DNA of 64,000 nt from Desulfobacterales bacterium. GTDB lineage: Bacteria > Desulfobacterota > Desulfobulbia > Desulfobulbales > BM004. Location: contig JAKITW010000001.1 in the NCBI GenBank assembly GCA_021647905.1, positions 30,052-94,051 of the forward strand, written 5' to 3'. This document shows, one piece after another, positions 53,801 to 62,872 of the stretch (the stretch's first letter is position 1; the number at the start of each line of letters is the position of its first letter). The notes below the pieces were generated by a model. It worked only from the letters and a program-made list of their open reading frames with translations, made no database searches and was not told where the DNA came from. The position numbers and the translations under genes were made by a program.

Positions 53801-54660
53801 ACCCTGGCCGGCCGGAAGATCCTCTGCTGGTCCCTTGGATGCAGCCGGCCGAACAGGGGGAGGATAAGCGGCTGGTTCGACCAGGGGCCGGACCCGGTCC
53901 GGCCGGAAGGGTCTTTCAGTTTTCCGGCCAGGGTGTCCATTGTCTCGCGGATATCCCGCTCAGTGGGCATGAACACCAGGATGTCGCCGGGCCGGTCCTG
54001 GCAACGGAGTTTAGCGATCGCCGCCACTGCCAGGTCCACCGGGGTCAGCTCTTCGCCGTCCTTTTCCCGGGGCTGGTAGCGGACCTCCACCGGATGGGCG
54101 CGGCCGGAGACCTGGATCACCGGCGCATTGTTGAAGTGGCGGGAGAATTTTTCCGTGTCAATGGTGGCCGAGGTGATGATCAGCTTGAGATCTTTTCTGT
54201 GGGCCAGCAGTTGCTTGAGGTAGCCCAGGAGAAAGTCGATGTTCAGGCTGCGCTCGTGGGCCTCATCGATGATCAGGGTATCGTAGGCACCGAGTTTTTT
54301 GTGCTGCCGGGTCTCGGCCAGGAGGATCCCGTCGGTCATGAACTTGATCCGGGTCCGGGATGAGGTCCGGTCCTGGAAGCGGATTTTGTAGCCGACCAGG
54401 CCGGAACAGCCGGCCGGTTCCAGTTCCTCGGCCAGCCGGGCCGCCATGGCCGTGGCCGCCAAACGGCGGGGCTGGGTGCAGCCGATTGTTTTTTTTATGC
54501 CGCGGCCGGCCTCCAGGCACATCTTGGGCAGCTGGGTGGTCTTGCCCGACCCGGTGTCGCCGGAGACGATGATCACCTGGTGCTCATCGACGGCCTTGAT
54601 AATTTTCTCTTTTTGGGCGACAATGGGCAGGTCGTCGGGATAGGGGATAGGGACTGGCAT
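50875..54660 (-). CDS. hrpA: ATP-dependent RNA helicase HrpA (DEAH family)
   Basis: 1261 aa, the usual long bacterial HrpA. Motif I SGDTGSGKTTQLPK, motif Ia TQPRRLAA, DEAH in IIDEAHERSLNIDFLLGYL, SAT in TSATIDTEKFSRHF, and motif VI QRKGRCGRVGPG. OB-fold and the long C-terminal DUF3418 region (SYSRPRWEKKSGQVVADEKVTLFGLVLV onward) follow. HrpA resolves stalled or collided ribosomes in E. coli. Well separated (88 bp) from the VapBC pair; a copy of repeat R4 lies upstream. Confidence 0.97.
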   Translation of the reverse strand: MPVPIPYPDDLPIVAQKEKIIKAVDEHQVIIVSGDTGSGKTTQLPKMCLEAGRGIKKTIGCTQPRRLAATAMAARLAEELEPAGCSGLVGYKIRFQDRTSSRTRIKFMTDGILLAETRQHKKLGAYDTLIIDEAHERSLNIDFLLGYLKQLLAHRKDLKLIITSATIDTEKFSRHFNNAPVIQVSGRAHPVEVRYQPREKDGEELTPVDLAVAAIAKLRCQDRPGDILVFMPTERDIRETMDTLAGKLKDPSGRTGSGPWSNQPLILPLFGRLHPRDQQRIFRPARVEKIVIATNVAETSITVPGIRYVIDTGLARIPMYSPRARTMRMPVAPISRAGCDQRKGRCGRVGPGICIRLYGEDEYKGRPEFTLPEIKRSNLAEVILRMLFHQLGDPGEFPFIDPPARRAIRDGYTLLAELGAIRTEGCRHYLTARGRLMARLPIGPRLARQLIEAQERNALREVQIIVAALAGQDPRMRPADHETEADQAHQRFRVEGSDFLSYLSIWEAFHAVARKKSRNQARKFCKTHFLSYQRMREWQDIHDQPSAILIDEGFEYNRRPAPFDAVHQAILSGYLRNIGLKKAKNIYLGAQDKELMIFPGSSQFNSAGSWIVAAELVETSRLFARTVANINPDWLEPIAGDLCRSSYSRPRWEKKSGQVVADEKVTLFGLVLVAGRKVNYKKVGPTARAEAHAIFIHDALVKGELGGRFPFFEHNGKLMAELEEMENRLRLRGVMVDDQTVFEFYHQRLPDICDRQGLNRVIKEKGDDFLRMNRDDLVKELPDRDRLEQFPKSMVLGDLKLALKYRFEPGTAEDGVTVSLPVDLVGRIDPALFDRPVPGLLVEKITCLLKGLPKAIRRQLIPIPETAAGLAAGISASQGPLLPALEKAIGKEYRLRIDRRDWPGPDTLPPHLRTRFELVDQRGKVLKSSRSLRDLSDRDRLSTATRAVDLIPAALRRQWERDNITEWDFAELPAEIPISDQQEKLLGFAYPALVEEENRTVAIRLAGDREQSCRLTRQGTLALYRRWFPKQFTALKKECRAFLDQKTGWRLLEGLADRKQFLEELFRFVLVEIFSCRNGLIPNEKKFIQQIEKVKENGMYLLANRLLDRVRQVLTERRTTLDLIKKYQPALPGPVAGHDLDFHAHLARILPSDFLRTRSEARIINAIRYCKGLQIRVERARLDPRKDAAKASRLTLFVARLREIESGRRDSSPECAARLAEFEEMIEEFRISLFAPELKTAYPVSAKRLEKKWQELDRACR

Positions 54661-54740
54661 GGTGCGGATCTGTCGGAGTTATGCGGTGTACCGGTTGAAT
54701 ATTTTTGTATTCTGACGAGCCGCCATCCTACCACGGTTTT

Positions 54741-54840
54741 CATAAACCAGCATGGCTGGACCAGATTTTCAGGCCGCGGCCACAACCAACAATGAAAACC
54801 TCCCCGGGCAGCGAGCTTTGTCCGGCACGACTTTCATATA
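54741..54840 (-). repeat. Dispersed repeat R4, copy 1
   Basis: Reverse complement runs from ATGAAAGTCG through CATTGTTGGTTGTGGCCGCGG to CCAGCCATGCTGGTTTAT. It matches 62873-62974. Contains two palindromes, GGCCGCGGCC and CCAGCCATGCTGG (imperfect). Lies between the divergent hrpA and galU genes. Confidence 0.8.
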
Positions 54841-54904
54841 AAACATCTGTGTTGTCACGGGTCGCAACCCTGCCGGCCATATCTGAAAAAGGAGATATAC
54901 GACC

Positions 54905-55777
54905 ATGAAGGTACGTAAAGCCGTTATCCCGGTTGCCGGTCTCGGCACCCGGTTTCTGCCGGCCACCAAGGCCATCCCCAAGGAGATGCTGACCATTGTT
55001 GACCGGCCCACCATCCAGTACATTGTCGAAGAGGCGGTGGCCTCGGGAATCGAGCAGGTTATCCTGATTACCAGCGCGGGCAAGTCGGCGATAGAGAACC
55101 ATTTTGACTATGATTTTGTGCTGGATACCGTGCTCCAGGAAAAAAACAAGCACCGTCTACGCGAGGAGCTGGCCCATATCTCCAATCTGATCGACATCGT
55201 TTCGGTGCGGCAGAAAAAGCCCCTGGGGCTGGGGCATGCCATCTGGACCACCCGCAACGTGGTGGGCAATGAACCCTTTTGCGTGCTCCTGGGCGACGAC
55301 CTGGTATTGAGTGAACGGCCATGCTGCCGGCAGATGCTTGATATATTCGACGAGGTGGAGGAGTCCATAGTCGCCATCCAGCGGGTCCCCCTGGACCAGA
55401 CCTGTAATTACGGGATCGTCGAAGGGCTGCCCAATGACCGGGAACGGACCTTTAAGGTGAAACGGATGGTGGAAAAACCCGCGCCCGGCACCACCAACTC
55501 CGACATGGCGATCATCGGCCGCTACATCCTGCAGCCGGAGATATTCGAGATCCTGGAAAAGACCACCCCGGGCCACGGCGGCGAGATCCAGCTCACCGAC
55601 GCCCTGCAGGCCCTGGCCCGGCAGCGGGGGATGTATGCCTACGAGTTCGAGGGCACCCGTTACGATGCCGGCGACAAACTCGGCTATCTCAAGGCCGTGG
55701 TCGCCTTTGCCCTGCGTCATCCTGATCTGGGCGCCGACTTTGGCGAGCATATCAAGAAAGTGGCCGCTGGCCTGTGA
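54905..55777 (+). CDS. galU: UTP-glucose-1-phosphate uridylyltransferase
   Basis: 290 aa; makes UDP-glucose for surface polysaccharides and glycogen-related metabolism. Nucleotidyl-transferase motif VIPVAGLGTRFLPATKAIPKEMLTIVD, substrate segments FDEVEESIVAIQRV and YGIVEG, VKRMVEKPAPGTTNSDMAIIGRYIL, HGGEIQLTDAL and YDAGDKLGYLKA. AAAAAGGAGA precedes the ATG. priA follows with only 6 bp to its ATG. Confidence 0.98.
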   Translation: MKVRKAVIPVAGLGTRFLPATKAIPKEMLTIVDRPTIQYIVEEAVASGIEQVILITSAGKSAIENHFDYDFVLDTVLQEKNKHRLREELAHISNLIDIVSVRQKKPLGLGHAIWTTRNVVGNEPFCVLLGDDLVLSERPCCRQMLDIFDEVEESIVAIQRVPLDQTCNYGIVEGLPNDRERTFKVKRMVEKPAPGTTNSDMAIIGRYILQPEIFEILEKTTPGHGGEIQLTDALQALARQRGMYAYEFEGTRYDAGDKLGYLKAVVAFALRHPDLGADFGEHIKKVAAGL

Positions 55778-55783
55778 TTGTCC

Positions 55784-58216
55784 ATGACCTACCTGGAAGT
55801 GGCGGTGGCCGCGCCCCTTGACCATACCCTGACCTATGGGCCGCCGGAGCGGGGCAGCGGACTGCTCCGGCCGGGGATGCGGCTGCTGGTGCCCCTGGCC
55901 GGCCGGCAGGTTACCGGCTATCTGTTGGGTGAGGTCAAGGAGACGCCCCCGGGGCACTGGAAAATAAAACCAATAACCGAGGTGCTTGACGAGGAACCGC
56001 TCTTTTCCGCGCGCCAGGTCACGTTCTACCGCTGGATCGCCAGCTACTATCATTATCCCCTGGGCGAGGTGATCCGGACCGGACTGCCCGGCGGCCTGGT
56101 GACCGCCAGCAGCCGCCGGGTCCTGCTCACCGAATCCGGTCAAAGGAACCTGCCCGGGCATGCTTCATATCCCTGGGTCGAGGAACTGGTGCGCAAGGGA
56201 CAGTTGACCCCGGCGGTTACCAGGAAAATCTGGCGCACCAAAGGGAGACGGCTTGTCAAACAATGGGAGCAGGAAGGGTGGGTGGAGATCAGGGAGGAGA
56301 TCCGCCGCTCCACCACCCGGATCCGGACCGAGTCCTGCATAACTCTCATACCCGGGAGCGAATTGCCGGCGCTCAAACCTTCCGAGCAGAAGACCCTGGC
56401 GCTCTTGGAAGAGTTGACTGCCGCAGCCGGGCAGGAGGAGCCCATCCTGCGCCGGCAGCTCAGCTCGCTTTATTCCGGCGCCGGACAAGCCCTGAAGGGA
56501 CTGGCGGCCAAGGGGGTGGTGCGGCTCCATGAGAAACCGGTATATCGTGATCCCCTGGGCGAGACCCTGGCGGTGGCCGACCCGCCCGAACATCTGACCC
56601 CGGAACAGAGCGCGGCCCTGGAACAGTTATTGCCCGCGGTCCGGCAACAGCGGTTCGCCCCTTTTCTGCTCCACGGGGTTACCGGCAGCGGCAAGACCGA
56701 GATCTACCTCCGGGCCGCGGCCGCAACGCTCAACCAGTCCAGGGGCGTGCTGGTGCTGGTGCCGGAAATAGCCCTGGCCGCCTACCTGGAGGCCCAGTTC
56801 ATCGCCCGGTTCGGTGAGCGGGTGGCCCTGCTCCACAGCGGTCTCTCCGCAGGGGAACGGTTTGACCAGTGGCTGCGGATCGCCCGGGGCGAGGCGACCG
56901 TGGTGGTCGGGGCCCGCTCGGCGATATTCGCGCCATTGTCCGACCCGGGGTTGATCGTGGTGGACGAGGAACATGATAACGGCTACAAGCAGGAGGACGG
57001 GCTGCGCTATCAGGCCCGGGACCTGGCCGTGCTCCGGGCCCGCCAGGCCGGGGCCGTGGTGCTGCTCGGCTCGGCCACCCCGTCGATCACCAGCTATCAT
57101 CATGCCCGGACCGGCAAATACCAACTCCTGACCCTTGCCAAGCGGATCGAGGACCGGCCCCTGCCCGCGGTACAGGTGGTCGACCTCAGGCGGATCAAAA
57201 CCGTGTCCGGGTATCCGCCCCTGTTTTCACCGGACCTGGTAAAGGCCCTGAAAGAGAACCTCGGCCGGGGTGAACAGAGCCTGCTTTTCCTGAACCGTCG
57301 CGGCTATGCCAATCTGATGCTCTGCCGCTCCTGCGGCCGGAGCGTTACCTGCGGTCAGTGCCAGGTGGCCATGACCATGCATAAGGGTCGCAACGAGCTG
57401 CTCTGTCATTACTGCGGCCATGTCCGGGCGGTGTCGGCCCCTTGTCCATCCTGCAATGGCAGCGAGTTGATCGGGGTGGGGTTCGGCACCGAACGGCTGC
57501 AGGCCGAACTGGGCCGGATACTGCCCGCGGCCCGGGTGGCCCGCCTTGACCGGGATACCTGCAGCAAGCGCCGCGATTACCTGGCCGTGCTCAGGGCCAT
57601 GCACAACCTTGAGATCGATATCCTGGTCGGCACCCAGATGATTGCCAAGGGGCATCATTTCCCCCGGGTGACCCTGGTGGGGATCGTCTGGGCCGATGCC
57701 GGTCTGGGGCTGCCGGATTTCCGGGCCGGGGAGCGGGTCTACCAGCTGATCGGCCAGGTCGGCGGCCGGGCCGGCCGGGGCGAGTGGCCGGGCCGGGTGA
57801 TCATCCAGACCCATCAGCCGGATCACGCCAGTATCCATCTGGCCCGCAGCAACGATTATCCGGCCCTGTATGAGCAAGAGATCTCCCTGCGCCGGGGTCT
57901 TGGTTTTCCACCCTTCAGCCGGTTGATCAATATCCGGATCAAGGGGAGGGATGAGCAGGCAGTGGCCGGTGCGGCCCGGGCCCTGGCCGGATACGGCAAG
58001 GGATTGATCCGCTCGGGGATCAGGGGGGTGCAGCTCCTGGGCCCGGCCCCGGCGCCCCTGTCACGGCTCCGGGGAAACTATCGCTGGCAGCTGCTGGTCA
58101 AGGGTATTGAGGTGGAGTCGCTCCATCTCTTTTGTCAACGCCTTGTCAGGGAGGGACCGGGTCTGGACAGAAGGGTCATGGTCAGTCTGGACGTGGACCC
58201 GGAGAATATGTTGTAA
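55784..58216 (+). CDS. priA: Primosomal replication-restart helicase PriA
   Basis: 810 aa from ATG 55784; a TTG at 55778 directly after the galU stop is possible. 3'-5' DNA helicase that reloads the replisome at stalled forks. N-terminal 3'-DNA-binding domain (LEVAVAAPLDHTLTYGPP), Walker A GVTGSGKTEIYLRA, DEEH in VVDEEHDNGYKQEDG, the zinc-binding insert CRSCGRSVTCGQC with CHYCGH and CPSC, and motif VI region GQVGGRAGRG. Complete. Confidence 0.97.
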   Translation: MTYLEVAVAAPLDHTLTYGPPERGSGLLRPGMRLLVPLAGRQVTGYLLGEVKETPPGHWKIKPITEVLDEEPLFSARQVTFYRWIASYYHYPLGEVIRTGLPGGLVTASSRRVLLTESGQRNLPGHASYPWVEELVRKGQLTPAVTRKIWRTKGRRLVKQWEQEGWVEIREEIRRSTTRIRTESCITLIPGSELPALKPSEQKTLALLEELTAAAGQEEPILRRQLSSLYSGAGQALKGLAAKGVVRLHEKPVYRDPLGETLAVADPPEHLTPEQSAALEQLLPAVRQQRFAPFLLHGVTGSGKTEIYLRAAAATLNQSRGVLVLVPEIALAAYLEAQFIARFGERVALLHSGLSAGERFDQWLRIARGEATVVVGARSAIFAPLSDPGLIVVDEEHDNGYKQEDGLRYQARDLAVLRARQAGAVVLLGSATPSITSYHHARTGKYQLLTLAKRIEDRPLPAVQVVDLRRIKTVSGYPPLFSPDLVKALKENLGRGEQSLLFLNRRGYANLMLCRSCGRSVTCGQCQVAMTMHKGRNELLCHYCGHVRAVSAPCPSCNGSELIGVGFGTERLQAELGRILPAARVARLDRDTCSKRRDYLAVLRAMHNLEIDILVGTQMIAKGHHFPRVTLVGIVWADAGLGLPDFRAGERVYQLIGQVGGRAGRGEWPGRVIIQTHQPDHASIHLARSNDYPALYEQEISLRRGLGFPPFSRLINIRIKGRDEQAVAGAARALAGYGKGLIRSGIRGVQLLGPAPAPLSRLRGNYRWQLLVKGIEVESLHLFCQRLVREGPGLDRRVMVSLDVDPENML

Positions 58217-58340
58217 CAGAGAGGTGTCGGGTTTCAGGTTTCAGATGTCAGGTGAGATCAGAGGACAGGAGACAGAAAAAAACAGGGGTTTAGGTCGATG
58301 CCGGAATTATAATCTTCCCCTGAAACCTGGGACCCGCAGC

Positions 58341-59744
58341 TCACCTCTTACCTCTCACCTGTCTTTTTAATGTGATCAGGCTGATCTCACCCGGGCAGTT
58401 GAAGCGTAAGGGGATTCCCGAGGTGCCGACTCCGCGGCTGGTATAGCCGCTCATTTCCAGGTATACCCACGGGCCGGCCGCGGTAAAGCGCGGGGCTCGG
58501 CTGTGGGTGAAGATCGGTTTGCCGTTGGGCAGGCAGATCTGGCCGCCATGGGTATGGCCGCAGAGATAGAGGCGGGGGCTGAACTTGATCGCCTCGGCGT
58601 AGGCCTCCGGCGAGTGGGCCAGGAAAATTTTGAACCCGTCGCCCGGCACCTTTTTAAAGGCCAGTCCCAGGTCGTGGACCTTGTAGTAATGGGGGTCATC
58701 GATTCCAATGATCCAGATCTTTTCTCCCTGCCGCTCAATGGCCGCCGAGTCGTTGACCAGCATCAGTATCCCCGCCTCTTCAAGGTCCGGCACCATTTCG
58801 ATACAGTCGTGGTTGCCCAGCACTCCAAGAATCCCGTGCCGGGAGTGGACATGGCCGAGGAGGGCGCGCAGCCGGCGCAGGCTGGGGCCGCTGCTTCCGA
58901 ACATCTCCGGCCGGATGTCGCCGCCGATCAGGCAGAGGTCCACCTCCAGCCCCTTGATTTTGTCGATCAGCAGTTCGTTGAGATCCTTTGTCCCGTCCAG
59001 GTGGAGATCAGTGAGGAGCATGATCCGAAAACTGTCGAATGGGCCCGGCAGGTCGGCAAACCGGTATTCCTGTTCCTGGATCCGGATATCATGGCAGTTG
59101 CGGGCTCCCCGGTCGTAGAGATTCAACAGCTTGAACAGGCTGCCGATCAGCAGCCGGAAGTAGATATAATTTTCAAAGTTGAGCAGCCGCTGCCACCGGG
59201 CCAGGGGCTGATGGCAGGCCCGCCATTCCCGCAGCCGGACCGTGGAGCGGACAATCCGCGGCAGGTTCTTGGCGAGTGGCCGGTAGCGCATATAGCTCCA
59301 GAGCCGTGATCCCAGGCCGGCGATGATAATGAACAGCAGCAGGACGGCCGGCAATGCCGGCAGGGGCAGATCCAGGACCGGGACCAGGTAGAGCAGGGGA
59401 AAGAGCCCCTCGAATATCTGGTCCAGCAGGAACACCGGCTTGCCGCTGGGGTAACGGAGCCGACGCTTGATGTAACTGGAGAGAAGATCGCCACTGACCA
59501 CCAGCAGGCCGCCGAGGCCGCCGGCCCGCCAGTCCAGGCCGAGGAGCAGGGGCCCCAGCAGGGCCCCGCCGCCGATACAGAGAAGCGCGCCACGGACGGT
59601 CTTATGGGGGCCGAAAAGAGGCTGGCCGTCCGCACAGACCATGCCGAGGTCCAGGGGACGACGGTACCTCTTCCTCCAGAGGATCGCGGCCAGGGGCGGG
59701 AGGAAATTAATCAGCAGGAGAAAGAGCAGAAGTTTGGTCGTCAT
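58341..59744 (-). CDS. Fusion of a CarS-like (CDP-archaeol synthase type) membrane domain with a metallophosphoesterase
   Basis: 467 aa from ATG 59744 (MTTKLLLFLLLINF). N-terminal half (about 1-165): several membrane segments with CarS/DUF46 hallmarks PLFGPHKTVRGALL, SGDLLSSYIKRRL and PSGKPVFLLDQIFEGLFPL. This resembles enzymes that form CDP-activated lipid alcohols. C-terminal half (from about 245): calcineurin-like phosphoesterase of the YaeI/LpxH-like type with LLTDLHLDG (Asp, His), IGGDIRPEM, GVLGNHDCIE, LAHSPEA and LCGHTHGGQI. The final gene of an rng-M23-fusion series. Suggests linked synthesis and cleavage of a lipid pyrophosphate; substrate unknown. Confidence 0.88.
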   Translation of the reverse strand: MTTKLLLFLLLINFLPPLAAILWRKRYRRPLDLGMVCADGQPLFGPHKTVRGALLCIGGGALLGPLLLGLDWRAGGLGGLLVVSGDLLSSYIKRRLRYPSGKPVFLLDQIFEGLFPLLYLVPVLDLPLPALPAVLLLFIIIAGLGSRLWSYMRYRPLAKNLPRIVRSTVRLREWRACHQPLARWQRLLNFENYIYFRLLIGSLFKLLNLYDRGARNCHDIRIQEQEYRFADLPGPFDSFRIMLLTDLHLDGTKDLNELLIDKIKGLEVDLCLIGGDIRPEMFGSSGPSLRRLRALLGHVHSRHGILGVLGNHDCIEMVPDLEEAGILMLVNDSAAIERQGEKIWIIGIDDPHYYKVHDLGLAFKKVPGDGFKIFLAHSPEAYAEAIKFSPRLYLCGHTHGGQICLPNGKPIFTHSRAPRFTAAGPWVYLEMSGYTSRGVGTSGIPLRFNCPGEISLITLKRQVRGKR

Positions 59745-59794
59745 CCGCCTGGCTTCCCGGTGAAATGGTCGGGCCGGTCCGGCCCGGGTCGGTG

Positions 59795-61193
59795 TCAGTT
59801 TGCGGCCAGAGGGTCGAGGATATGGAGCTTGAGCCAGTGGCGGTCCCACCATTCCAGGGGATTGACAAAAACCCCGTTGACCAGGATGGAAAAATGGAGA
59901 TGGTCGCCGCCGGCCATGCCGGTGGTGCCGCTTAGGCCCAGCACCGTGTCCTGGTCGACCAGGGTGCCGGGCTCCACCCTGATCCGGCTCAGATGGGCAT
60001 AGAGACTGGCCAGTCCCTGGCCGTGATCAAGGATTACCGTATTGCCGTAGATGCCCAGATAACCGGCAAATACCACCCGGCCGCGGTTGGCGGCCTTGAC
60101 CTGATCATGTCTGGTCGAGGCCAGGTCAATGCCCAGATGGACCTGGTGGTCGATCTTCTTGCCCTTGTAAAAATAGTCGCGGCTGTCGGCAAAGCCTGCT
60201 GTTTTCTTGCTGCGGGCCATCTGCTTGAAGGGGCCCTGCCAGAGACGTTGCTCGGCTGACCGTGAACAGATCTCCCTGATCCGTTTGCCGTTTTCCTGCC
60301 GGACCTGGTTGTTTACAAAGATAAACCGCTGGGCCGGAGTGCCGGTCATTTGCGGGTAGGCCTCGGCGAACTCGGGGAGTTTCCGCTTCAGGAAACCATC
60401 GCTGATCTCGATCCGGGAGAATCGCCAACGCGGTTTTCTCAGGTTCATGCCAAAGGATGCCCGGCCCTGGTTGCCCACCTGGTCGGTGGCGATTACCACT
60501 GCCCTGGAGATGGCGGTGGTGTCATGGGGCAGACCGATCAGCACCGCGAACAGCCCCTTGTTCCGGGTTCAACGGGTAGCCGGGCAGGAAACGGCCGTTG
60601 ATGGAGACCCCGTGGGTCGCGGGCGGTTCATTGATCCGGTAGATCACCACCCCGCTGCCGCCGGGCCTGATATCCCGGGGGGCATCGACAACCACCACCC
60701 GGGGCGGGGTGGTGTCGATCTCCACCGGTACCTCGAGGGTCGTCCGGTTGCCCGCGCCCCAGCCCCAGAGGGAGAAGTCCCGGGCCGTGAAACGGAGCAT
60801 GGCCTTGCCTTGCTTGAAGCCCAGGTCAGGGATGTTGATGGAGATTGTTTCCTCGACCTGTTTCGGTCCGACATTCAGCAGATAGCCCTGGCCGGGGAAC
60901 TCCTTCCGCATTATCCGGACCTGCCGGGTCCGGGGAGCCTTGCCCTTTACCTTGACCTGCTGGATAAACTGGAGGCTGAGCTGTCTTACCCCCCTTTGTT
61001 GGTCATCAACGGTGAACCGGACCGTAAGCTCGGGGCCGCTGCGGGAGACGTCGTTCAGCACCGTTATCCGCGGTTTATCCTGCTCAAAGAGGATAACCAT
61101 TGCCGCGGCCAGCAGGACGATGATAACGACAAGGATCAGGCCAAGGCCGAGGAAACGATTTTTCTTGAGCAGGTCGCTGCTGTTTTTGCGCAT
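59795..61193 (-). pseudogene. M23-family (lysostaphin-type) peptidoglycan endopeptidase, interrupted by a frameshift
   Basis: Two overlapping reading frames together make one family-like protein. The first (61193 to 60522) gives a membrane anchor (FLGLGLILVVIIVLLAAAMVIL) and Ig-like/beta-sandwich segments ending SINGRFLPGYPL. The second (in phase from about 60562, to 59795) resumes GLFAVLIGLPHDTTAISRAVV. It carries the M23 domain with HLGIDLAS, NTVILDHGQGLASLYAHL and DHLHFSI (zinc His/Asp and catalytic His). The switch falls near 60560-60575, beside CCC and GGGG runs, and needs a one-base change. Either a real inactivating indel or a sequencing error; the rest looks intact. Confidence 0.85.
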
Positions 61194-61225
61194 TACACGG
61201 CCCCGGGTAGTGATGAAGGGGATTT

Positions 61226-62761
61226 TCAGCCCCAGGCGATCTGATATTTCTTGATCTGCGCCCCATGGTCGGGCTTGATGATGAAACGCTTGCCAGTCTC
61301 CCGTTCCAGGGTCTCCACCACCAGGGACTCTTCCTTGAGCATCATCTCCGCCACCCCTGGGTGCACGGTCAGGGTGACGCTGGTGCCTTCCATCCTGGGG
61401 GCATGGCGGACCACCTTGCGGAAGATTTCATGGCAGATGGCGCGGCGCGATTTGTCGAACCCCCGGCCGTCGCAGAAGGGGCAGGGCTCACAGAGCAGCC
61501 GGGTAAGGTTGTCCCGGTTCCTTTTGCGGGTCATCTGCACCAGACCGAACTCTGAAAGTTTGAGGATGTTGATCCGGCTCTTGTCCTTTTTCGCTGCGTC
61601 CTGCATGGCCTGGAACACCTTGTCCCGGTGTTCCTCGTTTTCCATGTCAATGAAATCGATGATAATGATCCCGCCGATATTTCTGAGCCGCAGTTGGTAG
61701 GCGATCTCCTTGACCGCCTCCATATTGGTCTTGAACAGGGTCTCTTCCAGATCGTTCTTGCCCACGTAGCGGCCGGTGTTCACGTCAACCGCGGTAAGGG
61801 CCTCGGTGGTCTCGATGACTATGTAGCCGCCGGAGCGGAGCCAGACCTTCTTCTCCAGGGCCCGGCAGATCTCCACCTCGACCCCGTAGGCATCGAACAG
61901 GGGCACTTCGCCCTCGTAATAATTAACCTTGTCACGGAGCTGCGGCACAAAGGTGTCGACAAAGCGCAACACCCGTTCATGGGTGCGGCGGTCATCGACC
62001 AGCACCTGTTTGGTATCAGGGGTGAACAGGTCCCGCACCGCCCGCAGGGTGATGTCCAGGTCCTCGTACACCAGGGCCGGGGCCGGGGTTTTGTCGGCCA
62101 TGGTCTGGATATCGCTCCAGAGCAGGAGGAGGAACTCCATGTCCGCCTCCAGATCGCCGCGGGTGGCGTTCTCCGCGGCCACGGTGCGGACGATGAAGCC
62201 CTTGCCCTCCGGCCGCAGGATCTCGATCTCCTGGCGGAGCCGCTGCCGGACCTCTTCGTTTTCGATCTTGCGGGAGATGCCGATATGGTCGGTCATCGGC
62301 ATGAAGACCAGGTTGCGGCAGGGCAGGGTGATATGGCAGGTGAGCCGGGCCCCCTTGGTGCCGATGGGCTCCTTGCATATCTGGACCAGAATGTCCTGGC
62401 CCTCGGTCAACAGGTTCTCGATCGTTGTTTCGTCCCGGGAGGGCCGCGGGTCCTGCTGCCGGCTGTTGCTCGAATCCGAACAGCAGCTCCGCTCGCGGTC
62501 GTTGGTCAGCAGCCGTTGTTCCAGTTCGTCGGTGGTGATATGGATATCATCAACATAGAGGAACCCGGTCCGTTCCAGGCCGATATCCACAAAGGCGGCC
62601 TGCATCCCGGGCAGGACCCGGACCACCCGGCCCCGGTAGATATTGCCGACCAGCCCTTTTTCCCGCGGCTGTTCCTGGTGAAACTCGACCAGGTTGCTGT
62701 TTTCCAACAGGGCAATGCGGATCTCATAGGAGGTGGCGTTGATGAGCAGATAATTATCCAT
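61226..62761 (-). CDS. rng: Ribonuclease E/G family endoribonuclease
   Basis: 511 aa, RNase G-like in length. Processes rRNA and mRNA from 5'-monophosphate ends. S1 domain (YRGRVVRVLPGMQAAFVDIGLERTGFLYVDDI) with a polar insert at about 85-120, 5'-sensor region (GGYIVIETTEALTAVDVNTGRYVG), catalytic Asp pair in TAVDVNTG and IIIIDFIDME, and zinc-link CEPCPFCDGRG. The long C-terminal scaffold of RNase E is absent. Divergent from the glycosyltransferase gene and followed at 32 bp by the M23 gene. Confidence 0.94.
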   Translation of the reverse strand: MDNYLLINATSYEIRIALLENSNLVEFHQEQPREKGLVGNIYRGRVVRVLPGMQAAFVDIGLERTGFLYVDDIHITTDELEQRLLTNDRERSCCSDSSNSRQQDPRPSRDETTIENLLTEGQDILVQICKEPIGTKGARLTCHITLPCRNLVFMPMTDHIGISRKIENEEVRQRLRQEIEILRPEGKGFIVRTVAAENATRGDLEADMEFLLLLWSDIQTMADKTPAPALVYEDLDITLRAVRDLFTPDTKQVLVDDRRTHERVLRFVDTFVPQLRDKVNYYEGEVPLFDAYGVEVEICRALEKKVWLRSGGYIVIETTEALTAVDVNTGRYVGKNDLEETLFKTNMEAVKEIAYQLRLRNIGGIIIIDFIDMENEEHRDKVFQAMQDAAKKDKSRINILKLSEFGLVQMTRKRNRDNLTRLLCEPCPFCDGRGFDKSRRAICHEIFRKVVRHAPRMEGTSVTLTVHPGVAEMMLKEESLVVETLERETGKRFIIKPDHGAQIKKYQIAWG

Positions 62762-62872
62762 AATTAAGTACTTTCAGGGCTGATTGGCAAGGGGGCCGAG
62801 GAACGGTTGTCAGGCTCTTGGCTTGCAAAAAGAACGGGCCTTGCTATGGTGACTCGTGCGTAGTCAATAGTA

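Noticed and set aside
52519..54363. 614-codon plus-strand open frame
   Set aside because: Lies entirely antisense to hrpA, with no domain-like motifs.
54769..54838. Short peptides encoded by repeat R4
   Set aside because: The two copies diverge without preserving one reading frame (the same strand is read in different frames after the variable middle), so R4 is better viewed as non-coding.
60522..60575. Programmed +1 frameshifting in the M23 gene
   Set aside because: No recognised slippery codon with adjacent stimulatory stop or structure. The in-phase stop lies before, not at, the switch, and homopolymer indel is simpler.
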